In this document: piece by piece, positions 24,500 to 35,705 of the stretch | How the letters are laid out: each line of letters begins with the position of its first letter | Numbering within the stretch: the first letter of the stretch is position 1 | Assembly: GCA_012845835.1 (NCBI GenBank) | Contig: JABAKD010000014.1 | Coordinates: forward strand, 4,573,896 to 4,637,895 | Direction of reading: 5' to 3' | DNA: 64,000 nt | Source of the DNA: Undaria pinnatifida | Lineage: Eukaryota; Sar; Phaeophyceae; Laminariales; Alariaceae | Notes under the pieces: generated by a model | Database searches by the model: none | Seen by the model: only the letters and a program-made list of their open reading frames with translations | What the model was told of the DNA's origin: nothing | Program-made: the position numbers and the translations under genes

Positions 24500-25110
24500 T
24501 AGGTGCCTCTATCCGCTGTAGCTCATTTTCGATGACTGACATGGTTTTGCTTTCTTATTTTCCTCGTCGTGCGCCACCCGATCTCTACAAGGTAAAAAAG
24601 AAAGCTTGCCGCCAACAGGACCCGCGGCTCTCGAACCCGTCGCTCGGGCAAAACTGTACTCCAAGGGCATGTTCGGCAACGTGTGCGGGGTGGTCTTGTG
24701 GAAAGGCGTAGAGAATGTGAGGCCGGGCCTGTGATCCGAGAACGCGATGTGTTGCGACCACGTTTGAATATTTTCCGCGAGCATCAGGTGTCGATCTGCA
24801 GCAGGCGTTGCGACAAACGAGCGAAATACCGTTAGATTTTGTTACAAGCAATGCCAGCTGTTATTTCAGGCCGTGCATCATACCCTTGCTTTTGGCGCGG
24901 GATGTTCGGGTCAGCTGCTGACGCAGTCATCATCATATATATGCTAATTTTATCAACAGGCCCCGCTGCGTGTAGGAGCGATGACGGGGTTATCTGTTTA
25001 TAACTGAGCGGCCTGTCAGCAATATCCATGGGTACCTGTGGAATATCTAGCATATTTGCAAGCCGCGTAATGTTGCTTTTGCACGACCGCCTTGGCAATA
25101 GTTTTGTTCA
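24500..25110 (-). other. Possible decayed minus-strand coding region
   Basis: Three overlapping minus-strand frames (24,509-24,784; 24,585-24,851; 24,832-25,098) read like ordinary mixed-composition protein, for example a piece beginning DHRPGLTFSTPFHKTT. No frame continues through and I recognise no domain. It may be a decayed gene, unrecognised exons or chance. Confidence 0.15.
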
Positions 25111-25234
25111 AGGTTGACCGAGTCGTATACTCTGTCGTATACCTTTCCCCCCGAACTGTTGCGTCTTACGGCCATGCATGATACTGAATGCACCCCCCCT
25201 CCCTCCTGCCCTCACATCGATCACTTGGGCGCAG

Positions 25235-25385
25235 TTAATTGTGGAGGAAAGCCCGGATTCCGATTGGACGGGACTTGTCGCGTATGCCGCTGGGACGGTG
25301 GCTTTGCTAGGTGTAGGGAGTTGGATGGAAAATTGTGGCCTGGAAGAGGACGACGAGAAAGAAGTATCGCGCGTAGCACCAACTC
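25235..25385 (+). CDS. Possible internal exon, membrane segment plus acidic tail
   Basis: A pyrimidine-rich run (CACCCCCCCTCCCTCCTGCC) leads to the acceptor GGGCGCAG|T at 25,234/25,235. The frame closes at the donor CAACTC|GTGAGT at 25,385/25,386. The ~50 codons give an acidic start (VEESPDSDW), a hydrophobic segment (TGLVAYAAGTVALLGVGSWM) and an acidic end (GLEEDDEKEVSR). The hydrophobic-then-acidic order resembles the possible exon at 23.06 kb. No family is recognised, and another frame is also open here. Confidence 0.3.
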
Positions 25386-26170
25386 GTGAGTACTATACTG
25401 TACGGTTGATGCTATTGTAGGTTCGAGAGAGATCGGGGTGGCAGCGTGATCAAAGAGTCGTGACATAAGAGAGACGGTACATTTGGGCCCAAGATATTCT
25501 GACTGAAAATCGTTCTGAAATGAGAGTAACGTACACAATACATTTTCGCAGTCGCCTTTCTTTTTGGCAATGTTGATTAACCTTGTGCCTGCGAATCCGT
25601 TGGGATCATCATCGCGTTGCGTGTACGAATTCCATGAAAGTCGGTTTATGTGTGGGGTTTAGGGCTCCGAATAATAGGAACCTGAAATCATATTAATGAA
25701 CTCCTTCGGTTGGCGTTACCCCAACGTCTCTCATGGTCGGTGTCGGCTGGCAAGTGATTTTTTGTACCACAGCGAATACAAGTTGCTTGTTGTGGTGGGG
25801 GCAGGCGTGCCGTCGGAGCACCACCTTTTCGCTTGGCCCCGTGTTTCCTCCTGGTGAACGCAGAGCGGTGAGCGAACTATTGCCAGATTCACGGACGTAT
25901 CGCGACGACTTTCGACAGTCTGCAAAAACCTTTCCTTGCAAGATACCATCGGTTCGCTTCTGGGGGTTTCAAGCATTCCGAACCCCCCCCCACACCCACC
26001 TCCAATCCATCTCCGTTTTTGGCCGATGAAGCCCTTCTCATGAACCGACCGGCAAAGGGAGAAGTTACTCTCTACGAGGCGGAGCGGGGTCGAGAGGGGA
26101 GGGACATGAGGGGTTTTGTCTCGCTGTTTGGGGCTGCCAGATTGGTTATATACCCCACTCGATCCAACTC

Positions 26171-26425
26171 AACCCACCCCAACCCAACCCAACCCAACCC
26201 AACCCAACCCAACCCAACCCAACCCAACCCAACCCAACCCAACCCAACCCAACCCAACCCAACCCAACCCAACCCAACCCAACCCAACCCAACCCAACCC
26301 AACCCAACCCAACCCAACCCATCCCAACCCAACCCTACCCAACCCAACCCAACCCAACCCAACCCAACCCAACCCAACCCAACCCAACCCGACCCGACCC
26401 GACCCAACCCAACCCAACCCAATCC
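26171..26425 (+). repeat. (AACCC)n / (GGGTT)n microsatellite
   Basis: About fifty AACCC units run with few variants (ATCCC, TACCC and a cluster of GACCC near 26,390-26,405). The pentamer is not a standard telomere unit, and both sides are unrelated sequence, so this is an internal array. It keeps several reading frames open on both strands. Confidence 0.97.
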
Positions 26426-26439
26426 CTCTGATATTTGCC

Positions 26440-27205
26440 CCCTGACCGGCGAAGTGGGAAATGCCTCCATACGAGACGAAGCGAGCTCGAGGGAGATGGA
26501 AGATGAGGACGTTTTTTCTGGCTGTTGGGGGTTGCCGGATTGGATATCTACCGCGGTGGAGCTGGCGGCAGTCATCGCGGTTTGGACGGGCGTGGAGTGG
26601 TGCGTAACGCCCGGCAGAACCGGCCTGTTGGTTATAATAGTAGTGATCCACTTCAAGACCGCCCCGCGACAAGCCATTTTAGAAAATATTTTGTCCACTA
26701 TTAAGGCCGTCTTGTCTTCTACTACTGCAAAAATATTCTCATACCTTTCCAAGTAGACTTGGTTTCGTTTCGTGACAGGCCAATTTAACTGGTGTTCTCT
26801 CTCGAAATACCTTAAACCGGGTGGTCTCAAGAATAGGCACACCATTGTAGTTCCAAGTAGACTTGGTTTCGTTTCGTGACAGGCCAATTTAACTGGTGTT
26901 CTCTCTCGAAATACCTCAAACCGGGTGGTCTCAAGAATAGGCACACCATTGTAGAGCACTTTTAATAGCATTGATGTCCGGGGACCTCCATTCGCCACAA
27001 ACAATAGTATCCAGGAGACCAATGACCTTCGAGTATTTTTCAACATACTACCAATATTTGTAATGACCGTGCCAGTATTTGAACCCGCGTACACCATGCT
27101 CAGAAGGGGGCGATCTACCCAACATGATATGGTCACGTGACTGAGGGGCCTAGTGGACAGTGCTATAGCAACCAAGACGGTCGCTTGGCGGTTGTGGTTG
27201 TTCAC
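26440..27205 (-). CDS. Long minus-strand open frame, unknown
   Basis: The frame stays open for about 255 codons outside the pentamer array. The upstream half (27,205 to 26,853) reads like ordinary protein, with pieces such as RRSLVSWILLFVANGGPRTS and VLYNGVPILETTRFEVFRER. A 104 bp tandem duplication (26,749-26,956) lies within it. Because 104 is not a multiple of three, the second copy is read in another frame. In the unduplicated arrangement the sequence CTTGGAAAG|GTATGAG would be a good splice donor on this strand. No domain is recognised, and a plus-strand frame is also open over part of it. A true exon is only one possibility. Confidence 0.22.
26749..26956. repeat. Recent 104 bp tandem duplication
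   Basis: CCAAGTAGACTTGGTTTCGT...CACACCATTGTAG at 26,749-26,852 is repeated at 26,853-26,956. I count a single base difference before the junction, so the duplication is very young. Confidence 0.95.
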
Positions 27206-27207
27206 AC

Positions 27208-28318
27208 ATTAGGTCATTGCCATGATTTAGCCCGTGTGGTCAGTATAGCCACCTCGGGATATCCTATGTCCCACGTGCAGTATAGGTGCTGATTGTTGTT
27301 GACCACGCAGTCGGCCATTGCCATAATGTAGCACGCGTGGTCAATGTCGCCAACTCGGGACATCCTATGTCCTACGCACAGTACTCTTGTTTTTTTTTTT
27401 GCTGCTGTTACTTTTGTTGGTCACGCATTAGATAACTGCCATACTCTAGGCTGGGTCGTCAATATAGCCACCTCGGGACGCCCAATGTCCTACATGCAAA
27501 GCATACCTGTTGTTGCTCAATGCTGCGGTAGGGGGGGGGCACAATTGTGCCATTTATTTCAGCGCGTCAGGGACTCTCCCGTAAATACCCACCCGATTAA
27601 TTTGCAACTCGCAATAGTTTGGACAGACGTTTTCCACCGTATTCATCGCCATGGACTTGATTGCCACGGTCGCAATATTACGTGCAAAAGCGGGGCATTC
27701 ATGCCACAGTAGTGTTTAACCAAGAAGTTAGAATGAGGCTATTCCCCTTACCGCAGCACGAGCCTGTTCATCACACCTTGGGTTCTTGCCGTAACCTGGC
27801 TCGCGTGGTCGATGCAGCCCCCTCGGGATATCCTATTTTCTCCGCACGGAGCACTTGATGTTGTTGTTGCTGTGTTGTTGATTTTTTCGTTGTGTTGTTG
27901 GTGCTGTTGATCACACATTAGGTCGTTGGCACAATCTAGCCAGCTTGGTCAAGATGATCACGTCGGAATATCCTACACCCTGCGTGCATCATACTCGTTG
28001 TTGTTTATCACACATTAGGGCGTTGCCACAATCTAGCCTGTTGTCACTATATCCACCCCAGGGAATATGCGATTTCCTACGCACGGCATACTTGTTTGTG
28101 ATCACACATGAGCTAATTGCCCTGTGCTAGCTCGCGTGGTCAACATAGCTTCCTCGGGATAACCCATATCCCACGTACAGTATACTTGTTGTTGTGGTTG
28201 TTGTTGTTGGTGATGGTGGTGGTGGTGATGTTGGTCACGAACTCCGCCGTTGCCGTAATCTAGCTCGAGTCGTCAACATTACCACCTCGGGTTGTCCTAT
28301 TCCCTACGTATACAGCAG
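27208..28318 (+). repeat. Ancient ~95 bp minisatellite, about eight units
   Basis: Units begin near 27,208, 27,302, 27,420, 27,768, 27,911, 28,008, 28,100 and 28,233. The shared order is TCACACATTAGGTCGTTGCC, then AATCTAGC, GTGGTCAATATAGCC, ACCTCGGGATATCCTATGTC, CCACGTGCAGTATACTTG and a GTTGTTGTTG spacer. Units are diverged, and about 250 bases of other sequence (27,515-27,765) separate the third from the fourth. Confidence 0.85.
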
Positions 28319-28329
28319 TATTTATATGC

Positions 28330-28915
28330 ATTAATTTAGCTTGATTTCTTACTCTTTACCAGTTTATTGGTAGGTGCCCTGTACTACTGTTATGCCTGTG
28401 CTAGATAAATACAGTATATATTAGTACAATACGTGGTGGCTCTTGGTTTCCTAAACGATAGTATGATACGTTGTGGATCACGTGGCCCTTTACTATGAGC
28501 GCAGACGCCAATCACTTAACGTTGATGTATCCCTGGGACGAGTGCAACAGCAGCAGAGGAGCAATTAGTTTGTTTTGCATCTCTTCGCTTTGAGCGCTCC
28601 GTACCAACCTGGAACCTGACTTTGAGTCCAACTGAAACTTCGACCCGGCAAGCAATCTCATGATATCTAGGTATTTATCATGTAACATATAGCACAGGTA
28701 TTATCATGTATTTCGGCGCTATTAGTCAGTTCCGCTGTTAATTGGCCTCGTCGGTCAGATGTGTTGTGACAAAAAGTGCTACGAACTCCTATCGCGGCAC
28801 ACTGAAAATAAAGGATGAGTGTCGAGGCTCTTAACCTGAAATAATTATGCTAATGAATGTCAAGGCTCTCACTGTCCTGGTAGCTAATACATCCTCCCAC
28901 ACTGTGGCCGTTGCA
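28330..28915. other. Unassigned stretch
   Basis: AT-rich, no recognised gene or repeat. A GCTAATAC motif at 28,883-28,890 could be a branch site for the acceptor at 28,924. Confidence 0.4.
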
Positions 28916-28924
28916 CAAGAACAG

Positions 28925-29160
28925 GTACATCTGGGAAGACTACTATATCCTCAGGCCGTGGTACCGAGACTGGTGCTACATCTTCGGAGGTCTCGCCGTC
29001 CTCCTCGCCACAGGAACATTCCTCAACCTCGCAGGAACACCCCTGGGAGGAAATGCCCGCGTCAAGCAGGAGATAACCCCCTTGATTCCACCCCCCCTCA
29101 CCACGCTGGGCGCTGCCACCCCCTCTCCTCCCCTCCGCTGGTCCGGTGGCCACGGGGGGG
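28925..29160 (+). CDS. Possible exon, membrane segment
   Basis: The acceptor GCACAAGAACAG|G is at 28,924/28,925 and a donor GGGGGGG|GTAAGAG at 29,160/29,161. The frame gives aromatic-rich residues YIWEDYYILRPWYRDW, then a hydrophobic span CYIFGGLAVLLATGTFLNLA, then a proline-rich low-complexity end. Third positions in the first ~45 codons are mostly C or G. The shape is that of a cytoplasmic segment leading into a membrane helix. I cannot name a family. The minus-strand frame across the same bases is longer but low in complexity. Confidence 0.3.
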
Positions 29161-31300
29161 GTAAGAGGGTGCAGCAGGAATGCGAGATAAGGGCAAGTTC
29201 TTCGGCACCCGCCCTGCTGTCTGCTCGCTCTAACAACAGCCAGCAGGTGTGGCCCAAGAGCGTGAAACGTGGCGCCGAGAAGCCACCAGGGTTTTAGGTG
29301 GGCGGGTGTGGTAGGCGGGGGTGTGGGCAAGGGTGGGGAGCAGGGGGCGGTGGTGGGATGGGGGGAAAGAGGGTGTGAAGCAGGGGGCGTTGGTATGCAT
29401 TGGGCGGGGTGGATGATGGGGAAGGGTGCGGGATGAGGGTGTGTGCACAGAGCTGGTCGGCCGGATGGCCCTAACCACACACCGCTCCCGGGTCTCTCTC
29501 GTTTTGGGCATTTGTTTGTTGATTTGTAGGTGCTTTAGAAGTGTTTTGGGCTGTACGGATTGAGCGCGTCTACGTAGATGTTGTGTGTACGATTTGGTCA
29601 ATTTATGTGCGTTTAATAATTTTGTGTTATGAGTTATGAAATGAAACTGAGTTCTTCCCGCGCGCCGCGTCCATGTTGGAAAGGACGGGGGGTACACACT
29701 TCCTTCCACGTAAGGCCCCGCGGCGGAGCTGCTCTTCGCATTGCTCATTCGTGACCACCTCTCAAAAACACAGATAACATGCGCTGAAAACATCTCTACG
29801 CCTCCCTTCCGATTTTCACTCCCCATCTTGGTGTAACTGCGCCCAGGCAGTCCACAGATGTCTCCCAAGCCAACCGGGCCTCTACAAGGGATACGTCGAG
29901 AGCTCTATGCAAGATGGAGAAGCCTGATCCGGGCCGGGGAAGCCCGGGCGCATCTTAGCCGCGGGCTTTCTTTGTAATGAAAAACACGCCGCGGTAATCC
30001 CCACGGCGTTCGGTCTGTCTCCGACGTGCCGGTTACCACACGAACGAGAAAGTGTGGGTTGCTCGGGCTGCTCGGGGTTGTATTTCTGTACAACTGACAC
30101 GCATTATTTCATAACAGACACCTACGTCTAAACTGTGGTTAAGCTCCCGGTAATTATAGCTGTTTACACCATGTGGATTGCATGCGAGGCTGTTGAAGTT
30201 GTAGGGTATTGCCAGCGATGGGGCTTGAGGCTTCGCGAAGTGCGCAGGGAGGAGGGGGGAGTTCAAGTGCATTCAGTACGAAATGTCGTACTGCCGTTTT
30301 GTTCTTAGTTTATATTTTTGTACTGCTCTGCGACAAGCGCGTCGCTATCTGAGGTGTAGAGAAGCGGCTTCTTCCCCCCGCCTTAAACCCAAAAAGACAC
30401 TTTGGACTGTTGTGTTTTCCCGTAGTTTTGTCCAGTGAGCGGTGCAAACACGCGCGACCAACTGACCGTGGAGGAAACGTTAGAATCTGCGACTTCCAGG
30501 ATTTTGGTTGCGCAAGTGTAGTTGGCCGTACAAGACCGTTCGTGTGCTCACGTGCCCAAGGTAGCGCGAAAAGACGGGTGGATACGACAATCGCGTAGCC
30601 TGGTTACGGAGACAAACATGAAATCAAGGGGCGGGAGGTGGCGGACGTGCCAGCATGTACTATTAGATCGCCCTCCTAGTGAAGACCTGGAGAGTAACGG
30701 TGGTCGGCCTCTGAGTGGAAACCCGGCAAGTGATAAGGTTTTTGTTTTTCTGCGTGCAAGCACGTCATAGTAGTTCCACTGGCTGAGTGGACACGTGTGG
30801 AAGGACTTGGCCTGGGACACTCTCTTCGCGGGCTGCGATGTTTGTGCGGACCAAGCAGTATGTAGGCTTGAACGTGTTCTTTTTATGATTTTCACGGGCG
30901 ATGATCCAACCCGTAGGCCGGGGTAGAACGTGTTGAATATATCTGTCGCGAGTCGGGTCGGGTCGGTCATCCTGTCCCCCACCCGACCCGCGAGAGTCGA
31001 TACCCTGGCCCAACCTGACCCTAGGGAAGTGGCCCAACTCATGAACAGTCCTTTTTGTTTGTGCAGCAACATTTTTTTCCCAGGCAGTCTCGGAGCACCA
31101 GTTTATAGGTATCTTATCAGTCACGGTGCATCCCCTATCATCCTGGCTGCTGTCTCTTTGTGGCGGCCAGCGGAAGGGGTTAAATATACTAGTAGAGGAC
31201 AGCAGCGACGCTCGATAAATTTTCTTGATACCGCGCCGCTGAAAGTGAGCATTGTGATGGGAATATGTTTTGCGCTTTTGGATTGTCTGTGATCTCGCGG
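29161..31300. other. Unassigned stretch
   Basis: 29,290-29,450 is G-rich (GGGTGTGG, GGGGGCGGTGG), giving a proline/histidine-rich minus frame that I do not accept as a gene. Frames at 30,548-31,072 and 30,765-31,325 (minus) match nothing known. Confidence 0.5.
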
Positions 31301-31670
31301 ATGGCTTGGCATAAGCGCTTTGCACCAGTGCTTTGCATGAGTGCTTTTCTTGCAGCCTGAGTGCTTTGCATAAAGCTCAGCATAAGGGCGTTACATAAGT
31401 GCGTTTCATACGTGCTTGCATCCGTTCTGTGCGTAGGTGGTTTGCCTAGAGCTTTGCATAATAAGTGATTGGGGTAAGTGCTGTGCGGGAGCTCTTTGCG
31501 TAAATTCTTACGCATGTACGTTGCTTATGTGCTTGGCATGTTAGCTTTGAGCAAGTGCAACTCGCACGAGCTTTGCGTAGGTGCTCTGCGTAGGCGTTTT
31601 GCATGCCTTGCTTGCTGTGCGTGCCTTGCGCACGTGCCGTGAGTAAGTGCTTTGCACGAATGTTTTCGCA
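31299..31670 (+). repeat. Degenerate GTGCTTTGCATAA tandem array
   Basis: Variants of GTGCTTTGCATAAG (GCGCTTTGCACCA, GTGCTTTGCATGA, GTGCTCTGCGTAG, GAGCTTTGCGTAG, GTGCTTTGCACGA) recur every 12-20 bases for about 370 bases. Short A-rich pieces on the complement give cysteine/alanine-rich frames by repetition. Confidence 0.85.
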
Positions 31671-33705
31671 TCTCTTCTGTTGATGCTTTGCATGGAAAGC
31701 AAGCTTTTCATGCATGACAAGCGTGTTTTGCAAGCGCGATGTCCACAAAAGCAACAACGCGCGTTGCATGCCAAAGTTTCCCCTTTTAACACTTTATTTT
31801 CACCCGCGGCGACGGGCCATCCAGGCAGCGGTATAGTCTATAGGTTTTCCCATGGCGAAAGTACGTGTTTCCCTGATATCATACGGGTCGAGGCGTGAAT
31901 GGAAAGAGAGTTCCATTTTCAGTTAGCATCGCCGTCTGTGTGTATTCGTATCCACAGAGAGGTACCGCAACGGTATAATAACGGTAACGGTATTTTGTGA
32001 AGGTTAGGTATAGGGCTGGAACAGCGCGCGAGTAAGGTATGAAACGGTACCGAACGGTTCTAGACGGTACGGGACGAAACGATACAGAACCGTTAGGTGC
32101 ATGGATGTTTTCAAGCAGGCAGTATCCAAGCCGGCAGTCGTTCGGAAGGGGAGGAGGAGATAAGAAGCCCGCCCGAGCCCCCGACTGCCCTAAAGGGTTA
32201 CACATATCCTGCTTTTTTGTGCCTGGAGTAATTGCCTCAAGCAAGTTTTGGTAAAGAGAAGAGGCTTGTTTCGCGTATGTAGGTGTACAACCTCTTTAAT
32301 AGCATCGCACTACGTATTGTTGCTGCCAGACGATACTTTATGTTGATATGTAAAACGTCAGGCGGGCGTCTACTGTTTTTGCATGGCTTGTGATGGCTAA
32401 GAGAGGGAGGAAGCTGAGGGGGGGGGGGGGGGGGGGCAGAAGAGGGCGCGAAAACAACTCTATATTCAACATGAAATGGGACGGGTGCGTAGTGTACGCT
32501 GATAGAGAGCGCCAGTTTGTTGATGCTGCTTCTTGAATACTGTTGTAGTGTAGATTATTCCATTCCATGGGCGTGCGTGTACGGTGCATTGTACGTTTGT
32601 TTGGTGGTGTTTTTTGGCGGTTATTTTTTGGCACGGTTCATATTTATTGCAGCGCGGTGTGTTAAGGTGCAAACACACATCTGGTGCGCGATTTTCCGCC
32701 GAGATATACGTGAGCCGAGGTTCACGGATTTTTAGAGACCGGGCAGGGGCAAAAACTTGGAAAAAAGGGCGGGTCACAATTTTGGCGATGCCCTACGCAT
32801 TACGCACAAGAGTGCCCAGGACGTATTATACATGTAGAGGGAACGTCCCAAAGAACGGTTTGAGTACGATATCCCATACTGTTAACAACAACGTTTTCAG
32901 TTCGCGAACAACGGTTTCGCAGAGTTAAGAAGAATTTTGAGAAGCAGGGTGTGTGCGGTGGGGGGGGGGGGGGGGGGGGGTTGAGGCTCCGCCTGCGGCG
33001 AGCTACGAGGAGTGTGACACCACAGAAGTCGCCAAAGCCCGCCTCAGAGAGCGACGGCACGCTTGACAGAGTGAGCGGCCGTCTCACATTAAACGCACCA
33101 ATAGGAACTTCGCACTATGGTACTTGTCACAGCTTTATATTGTTGTATTCGTCGCTGTATACGTCGTATGTCAAATCTGCCAGTCTAGTCGCCACGAGTA
33201 TTTACGTTTTTTTACGTTCAACAATCTTGCAAACCAGCAATGGTCGTCGTCCATGCCATGGGTGTCCACCATTCCCCCCCCCCCCTGCGCGGTGTGTGCA
33301 TTGTTCACATTAAACTGGTATTTACACCCATCTACATGCAGCACACAACCAGTGTCCGCGCCGATGTCTCCTTGAGAGACGAGCTCTGTGGTCACAAACT
33401 ACGAGACAGAAATAAATGCGCATTGCAAGTACAGCATGCTGATTGGCGATTGAATGAAACGAAATGAACACGCGGACCAAAACAAGGAGGCAAGCAAACA
33501 CATCAGACTATTTGCAAAATATTTGCATGCGAAAGGAAAATTACAAAAACAACTGAAGAAAAGAGCAATTGGAAACAAAGAGGGGGAACCAAGACAGCAC
33601 GGGGAAAAAAAAAAAGCATACCTGGTACATGATACATGCATATCACGGCCATGGTACACACAACACAAAACGAAGCTAAATCATGAAGCAAGAAAAACAC
33701 AGCGA
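31671..33705. other. Unassigned stretch with poly-G tracts
   Basis: Poly-G runs lie at about 32,418-32,436 and 32,961-32,980. ACGGTACCGAACGGTTCTAGACGGTAC-like short repeats lie near 31,960-32,095. No gene is recognised. Confidence 0.5.
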
Positions 33706-33710
33706 CAACG

Positions 33711-34464
33711 TATTAGAGATGATACCTATCAGTAACCATCGTTGTCGTTACTTGATAACACTAAAAGGGATCTGGTATATTTAGCAAGTTGTTTGTACAA
33801 AGGACAGTTTTCAGTCTGTTAATTGTCCTGAATCGATGCAATGTTTAGCAAGCAGAACGTCTCAGCAGTAATGTTATCTTGGATATATGATAAACCGCCG
33901 TGCACAGGCTAAACTCGTATACAATACGAGTACGCTGGTACATGTAGTACGTACTAGCACATCGAGAGGGACAGTCTACAACATCCCTCCGGAACCAGTA
34001 GCATAGTAGGGTCATCAGTTCATTAGATGTTGCTGAAGTAACAATATAGGATACATAGGGTCATGTATTCGTGCCCTGGAAATATATCCGATTTGGTTGA
34101 CACCGCTAGTCGAGGGTCCATTGCAAGGGTCCTTCCCTTTTTTTTGTGCCAGATTCTGAGGGTCTTTTGTTTTTTAGCTACGAGTAGCGCACACGCGCTC
34201 CGCCCTCACATTGTCACTCCACTTTGCTCATGGAGCTTTCATCTGCTAAGCAAATCAATCAATCAATCAACATCGGCTTGGGATCGCCAACCATCTTCTT
34301 CTCTTTTGTTTGAAGCTCATATACAGGTTCACCTTACGTGGTCTGCATTTAGCCTCTCAAATCATAGTCTATAGCTTGTGTCTTATCGGGTCGTCCGAAC
34401 GCAAGCCTACGTAAGCGTACACCAGCTACGAGCTGGTACACGCTACGCGCCGTCTAAATATAGA
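33711..34464 (+). repeat. 5' LTR of outer Copia
   Basis: It shares TCAGTAACCATC, GTCGTTACTTGATAACAC, TTAGATGTTGCTGAAGTAAC, GGGTCTTTTGTTTTTT and CGCTACGCGCCGTCTAAA with the right LTR in the same order. It is about 250 bases shorter because the right LTR holds an extra segment. Confidence 0.9.
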
Positions 34465-34467
34465 AGA

Positions 34468-34478
34468 GGTTATGAGCC
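34468..34478 (+). promoter_or_regulatory. Probable primer-binding site, outer Copia
   Basis: GGTTATGAGCC starts four bases after the LTR and resembles the initiator-tRNA-type sites of Copia elements. The inner element has GGTTCTGAGCC in the same position. Confidence 0.55.
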
Positions 34479-34874
34479 TCGTATCGCGTAAACGCGACAA
34501 GCTGTTGGCACTACGGTTTGCGGTCACCACCACTGTCTGCAGATGGGACGGTCAAGAACCTGCTACTGATGATTACTGGAGAGCTTCTTCATCTCTACGA
34601 GTACGACGAGATGAATTTAGATCGGAGGACTGCGAGTACCTCGTTAGAAACGCGTGGAGAGTGAGCGAGCGTATCTAGAGGGCCCTACACAGTCATCAGA
34701 GCAATTGTTGCTGTAGCTATGATGGAAGTACCCAAAGACAACGCCATCACGTTGCAGGTTGTATCATTTCAACCTTGCCACGTCTCTGTTCAAAGAGCAG
34801 ATCGGGACCTTTGCGGGACCCCAAAATAAAAACCTCGAAAGTCGAGTATAAAACTGCTGTACGAACGCTGTATA

Positions 34875-35423
34875 TGTTGAGCATACATAGGGGTTGTAGA
34901 CTACCACCTATCAAGGCAATGTTCATTAGCATTGATTGGTTCATTGCTGTACTCAAGGTCGTAGCAGAACTAGAAAGTAACATGTGAGCGTTACAATTGA
35001 ACCGAAAGTTTCTCGGAGGAAATGTTCTCTCGAAAAGCGACGGGATTACCACCTGTTCGACTTCTACTGCTGTTTTGTTCGAGAATATCGAATCGTACCA
35101 GGTAGTCGAGTTCTCGAGATCAGAGTCTTCTGGGGAAGAGTAGTGCTCTGGACGTTGAAACGGATGGCGCGGGTAGCCCCACCCCCCACCCTATTCACTC
35201 TTCTCTCATTCTTCAATTTTTTCTCGTCAGGTTTTGGTGTCCCCTTGAACTCTGGACAACAGTCCATTGTTCTCTAAAGTATTTACTTTCTTGGCCGAAA
35301 GCGCCCTTTACAACCTCAACATATTTCTGCCTTGTGCATATTGCACGCTCCTTCGGTTAGCTTAATTGGTTCGAGCGCCAGTATCTGCGACCACGCCAGG
35401 TCTTATCGTTACATACGCCAATA
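34875..35423 (+). repeat. 5' LTR of inner Copia
   Basis: It shares TAGACTACCACCTATC, CATTGCTGTACTCAAGGTCG, GTAGCAGAACTAGAAAGTAA, GGTAGTCGAGTTCTCGAGAT and TTGCACGCTCCTT with 45,996-46,517. Confidence 0.92.
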
Positions 35424-35705
35424 GGTTCTGAGCCTGCACACGCCGCAGCATCGACGGCACAGGTAGTGCACGTCAGTCATTCGAACACGGGAGAAAGGAC
35501 TCGAGTCGTTCAGTTGAACCTGCACCAGCAGCAGCATAGACGGCACAGATAGTGCGCGTCATTGAAACACGGGTCGAGAACGGACTCCAGGCATTCAGTT
35601 GAGCCTGCACCAGCTGCAGCATAGACGGCACAGGTAGTGCACGTCAGGGGACCGCGCTGCCCTTGCTGTAGCATAGACGGCACAGACAGGTAGTGTACGT
35701 CAGTA
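35424..35705 (+). repeat. Tandem repeats in the Copia untranslated leader
   Basis: Four units start near 35,431, 35,518, 35,603 and 35,656. Each has a CTGCACCAGC-like start, then AGCATAGACGGCACAG and TAGTGCACGTCA. The first two are about 86 bases and the later ones shorter. The first unit begins within the primer-binding motif. Confidence 0.85.

Noticed and set aside
26171-26425. Chromosome end (telomere)
   Set aside because: The unit is a pentamer, and unrelated sequence continues for tens of kilobases on both sides.
26019-26756. 245-codon plus-strand protein with PTQPN repeats
   Set aside because: The open frame is produced by the (AACCC)n array. The flanks show no family resemblance.
28884-29480. 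198-codon minus-strand protein
   Set aside because: Mostly Pro/His/Ser from G-rich repeats on the plus strand. The plus-strand frame over 28,925-29,060 has better codon composition and splice context.
30548-31325. Minus-strand proteins of 174 and 186 codons
   Set aside because: Two overlapping frames of similar length without domains or splice signals. Chance is sufficient.
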